A stretch of 6,805 nucleotides of DNA from Lachnospiraceae bacterium (lineage in GTDB: Bacteria > Bacillota > Clostridia > Lachnospirales > Lachnospiraceae): the NCBI GenBank assembly GCA_014804225.1, contig JAAVAF010000061.1, forward strand, positions 1-6,805, written 5' to 3'. The notes under the pieces are model-generated. The model did not search any database. It had not been told where the DNA came from and saw only the letters and a list, made by a program, of their open reading frames with translations. The position numbers and the translations under genes were made by a program. Of this stretch, positions 5,745 to 6,805 are shown in pieces. Within the stretch, counting starts at the first letter, position 1; each line of letters begins with the position of its first letter.

Positions 5745-5987
5745 ATGAAAAAGGTATTAACAGGCGTGTTGGCGGCAGTGGGCGCTGTGATTTTTTGCGT
5801 GGGCGTGACATCTATGACAAAGAAGGCGGCAGCAATCACGATTATAGGCGGGGCAGACGGACCAACGTCCGTATTTCTTGCCGGAAAGGTTGGGGACGGT
5901 TTTTGGTGGCTTCTTACGGTTGTGGGTGGCCTGATCATTGGGTTGTCGGTGGCTTTGTTTGCACTTTTGGTTAGAAAGAAACAGTAA
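5745..5987 (+). CDS. small two-helix membrane protein with decarboxylase-beta GGADGPT motif
   Basis: This 80-residue protein has a basic start (MKK), a first hydrophobic helix (about 4-22), a short basic stretch (Lys26, Lys27), the motif IIGGADGPTSVFLAGK (33-48), a second helix (54-76) and a basic tail (RKKQ). The motif is the hallmark of the beta subunit of sodium-pumping decarboxylases (OadB, MmdB, GcdB), in which its Asp lies in the sodium-coupling region IIIa. OadB is several hundred residues with many helices, so this is not a functional beta subunit by itself. Small proteins with this motif are often annotated by automatic transfer as decarboxylase subunit beta. No alpha, gamma or biotin-carrier subunit is nearby. 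Cys18 in the first helix makes a lipoprotein-like reading conceivable, but no proper lipobox is seen. The GTG start at 5676 would give 103 residues. Function is unknown; membrane location is well supported. Confidence 0.75.
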   Translation: MKKVLTGVLAAVGAVIFCVGVTSMTKKAAAITIIGGADGPTSVFLAGKVGDGFWWLLTVVGGLIIGLSVALFALLVRKKQ

Positions 5988-6001
5988 AACGGTATCGTTT
6001 T
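5986..6001. repeat. 6-bp palindrome overlapping the small-gene stop
   Basis: AAAACG (5986-5991) pairs with CGTTTT (5996-6001) around GTAT, taking in the last two bases of the stop codon and ending shortly before the GGAGG site of the thioesterase gene. It is too weak for efficient termination and may mark an mRNA processing point or simply be chance. Confidence 0.3.
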
Positions 6002-6018
6002 GAAATACGGAGGAAAAA

Positions 6019-6447
6019 ATGAGCGAAATCAGTATAAAACCATATGTACATCACGCACAATATTATGAAACGGATCAAATGAGCATTATTCACCATTCCA
6101 ATTATATCCGTTGGATGGAGGAGGCGAGACTTGACTTTATGAGTCAATGTGGAGTGCCTTATAAAGAGTTGGAGGAAATGGGAATTATCATTCCAGTGCT
6201 TTCGGTATCCTGTGAATATCGGAGTATGGTGCATTTTGATGACGACGTGATTATTCATGTAAAAGTGGTGCGGTATTCGGGAATTAAAATGAATTTGGAG
6301 TATACGTTTACCAATGCTGCAACAGGCGAATTGACGACTACGGGAACAAGTTCTCATTGTTTTTTAAACAGAGATTACCGTCCGATTTCTCTAAAAAAGG
6401 ATTATGCAGATATTGATAATCGGTTTCGCAAAATGCTCGCATTGTAA
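6019..6447 (+). CDS. acyl-CoA thioesterase, 4HBT hotdog family
   Basis: The 142-residue length is typical of single-domain hotdog thioesterases of the 4-hydroxybenzoyl-CoA thioesterase/YbgC class. The N-terminal signature QYYETDQMSIIHHSNYIRWM (residues 14-33), followed by EEAR, fits the family pattern of an acidic residue before a small turn, then H-x-N-Y and the long central helix. Asp19 corresponds to the catalytic Asp. The remainder alternates strands (VLSVSCEYRSMVHFDDDVIIHV region, 60-82) as expected. It would hydrolyse an acyl- or aroyl-CoA to the free acid and CoA in the cytoplasm, probably as a tetramer. The substrate is not readable from sequence. GGAGG (6009-6013) stands five bases before the ATG. 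The next gene, an aromatic-acid exporter homologue, starts 26 bases after the stop, suggesting one transcript and perhaps removal of the released acid. Confidence 0.88.
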   Translation: MSEISIKPYVHHAQYYETDQMSIIHHSNYIRWMEEARLDFMSQCGVPYKELEEMGIIIPVLSVSCEYRSMVHFDDDVIIHVKVVRYSGIKMNLEYTFTNAATGELTTTGTSSHCFLNRDYRPISLKKDYADIDNRFRKMLAL

Positions 6448-6473
6448 AACGACTGGGACAGTAAGGAGATTGC

Positions 6474-6805
6474 ATGGAAACACTCAAAAAGAGCTTTAAA
6501 ATATCGCTTGCTGCCGTGCTTGCGATTGTACTTGCAGACAGACTGGGATTAAAGTATTCGGCTACGGCAGGTATTATCACGGTGTTAAGTATTCAGAACA
6601 CAAAGCGCGAAACGATTTGGACGGCACTAAAGAGAGCAGGAGCGTTAATCTGCGCGTTTCTTTTGGCAGCGCTTTGTTTTTGGACTATTGGGTACAATAT
6701 TGCGGCATTTGCGGTATATCTTTTTTTCTTTGCCCTGTTCTGCTTTTCGACTGGCTGGGTGGAGGCGCTCACGATGGTTTCCGTGCTTGTGACGCATTTT
6801 TTGAC
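6474..6805 (+). CDS. aromatic acid exporter family protein (ArAE/DUF939), N-terminal part
   Basis: Translation from the ATG at 6474 gives 110 codons with no stop before the window ends, so the gene is cut by the window edge and not broken. AAGGAG (6463-6468) lies five bases upstream. The product starts METLKKSFKISLAAVLAIVL and has several hydrophobic helices (about 8-20, 28-40, 54-72, 74-92 and 95-110). The stretch AGIITVLSIQNTKRETI (32-48), then the LKRAGA region, and the closing SVLVTHFL match the N-terminal membrane half of the aromatic acid exporter family (ArAE, FUSC-like, DUF939). Full-length members have a C-terminal cytoplasmic domain beyond the window. The substrate is unknown. Confidence 0.8.
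   Translation, partial: METLKKSFKISLAAVLAIVLADRLGLKYSATAGIITVLSIQNTKRETIWTALKRAGALICAFLLAALCFWTIGYNIAAFAVYLFFFALFCFSTGWVEALTMVSVLVTHFL

Noticed and set aside
5745..5987. A functional sodium-pumping decarboxylase beta subunit.
   Set aside because: It is only 80 residues with two helices, against several hundred residues and many helices in real beta subunits, and no partner subunits are encoded here.
6474..6805. A truncated or pseudogenised exporter.
   Set aside because: The frame is open to the last base; the truncation is only the window edge.

Overview
The window reads as a stretch of chromosome from a flagellated, AT-leaning Gram-positive anaerobe of the class Clostridia, most likely Lachnospiraceae-like. 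This is inferred from the gene set (FliK-like protein, orphan FlhB C-terminal protein, YraN, PgeF, ABC half-transporter, GGADGPT small membrane protein, ArAE/DUF939-type exporter), the strong purine-rich ribosome binding sites and the A/T-rich hairpins between genes. The species cannot be named from the sequence. All eight genes lie on the + strand, coding density is high, and no gap reaches 300 bases. I see no rRNA, tRNA, CRISPR array, insertion sequence or replication origin.

Left part (1-2322): a 625-residue FliK-like protein with a C-terminal hook-length-control domain is followed by a 100-residue protein equivalent to the cytoplasmic tail of FlhB but lacking its NPTH self-cleavage motif. 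This looks like the YlqG/YlqH (FlhX) pair of Bacillus subtilis and probably forms a small accessory module acting on flagellar type III export. The 141-base gap between the two genes is largely made of palindromes.

Middle part (2323-3799): a good sigma-A-type promoter (TTAACA, 17 bases, TATAGT) runs directly into a 76-base imperfect palindrome and then a terminator-like hairpin. Next come yraN (a PD-(D/E)XK nuclease-like protein of unknown job) and pgeF (YfiH/LACC1 family zinc enzyme). The leader could be an attenuator, a small RNA gene or a dispersed palindromic repeat.

Right part (3800-6805): after another terminator-like hairpin comes a complete ABC half-transporter with all ATPase motifs intact. 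It is followed by a tiny two-helix membrane protein carrying the sodium-site signature GGADGPT of decarboxylase beta subunits, then a hotdog-fold acyl-CoA thioesterase, then the first 110 codons of a predicted aromatic-acid exporter cut by the window edge. Short spacings suggest that the last three, perhaps together with the ABC gene, are cotranscribed.

The best leads for something undescribed are the orphan GGADGPT mini-protein, the promoter-hairpin-terminator cassette at 2324-2454, and the palindrome-filled open frame linking the FliK-like and FlhX-like genes.
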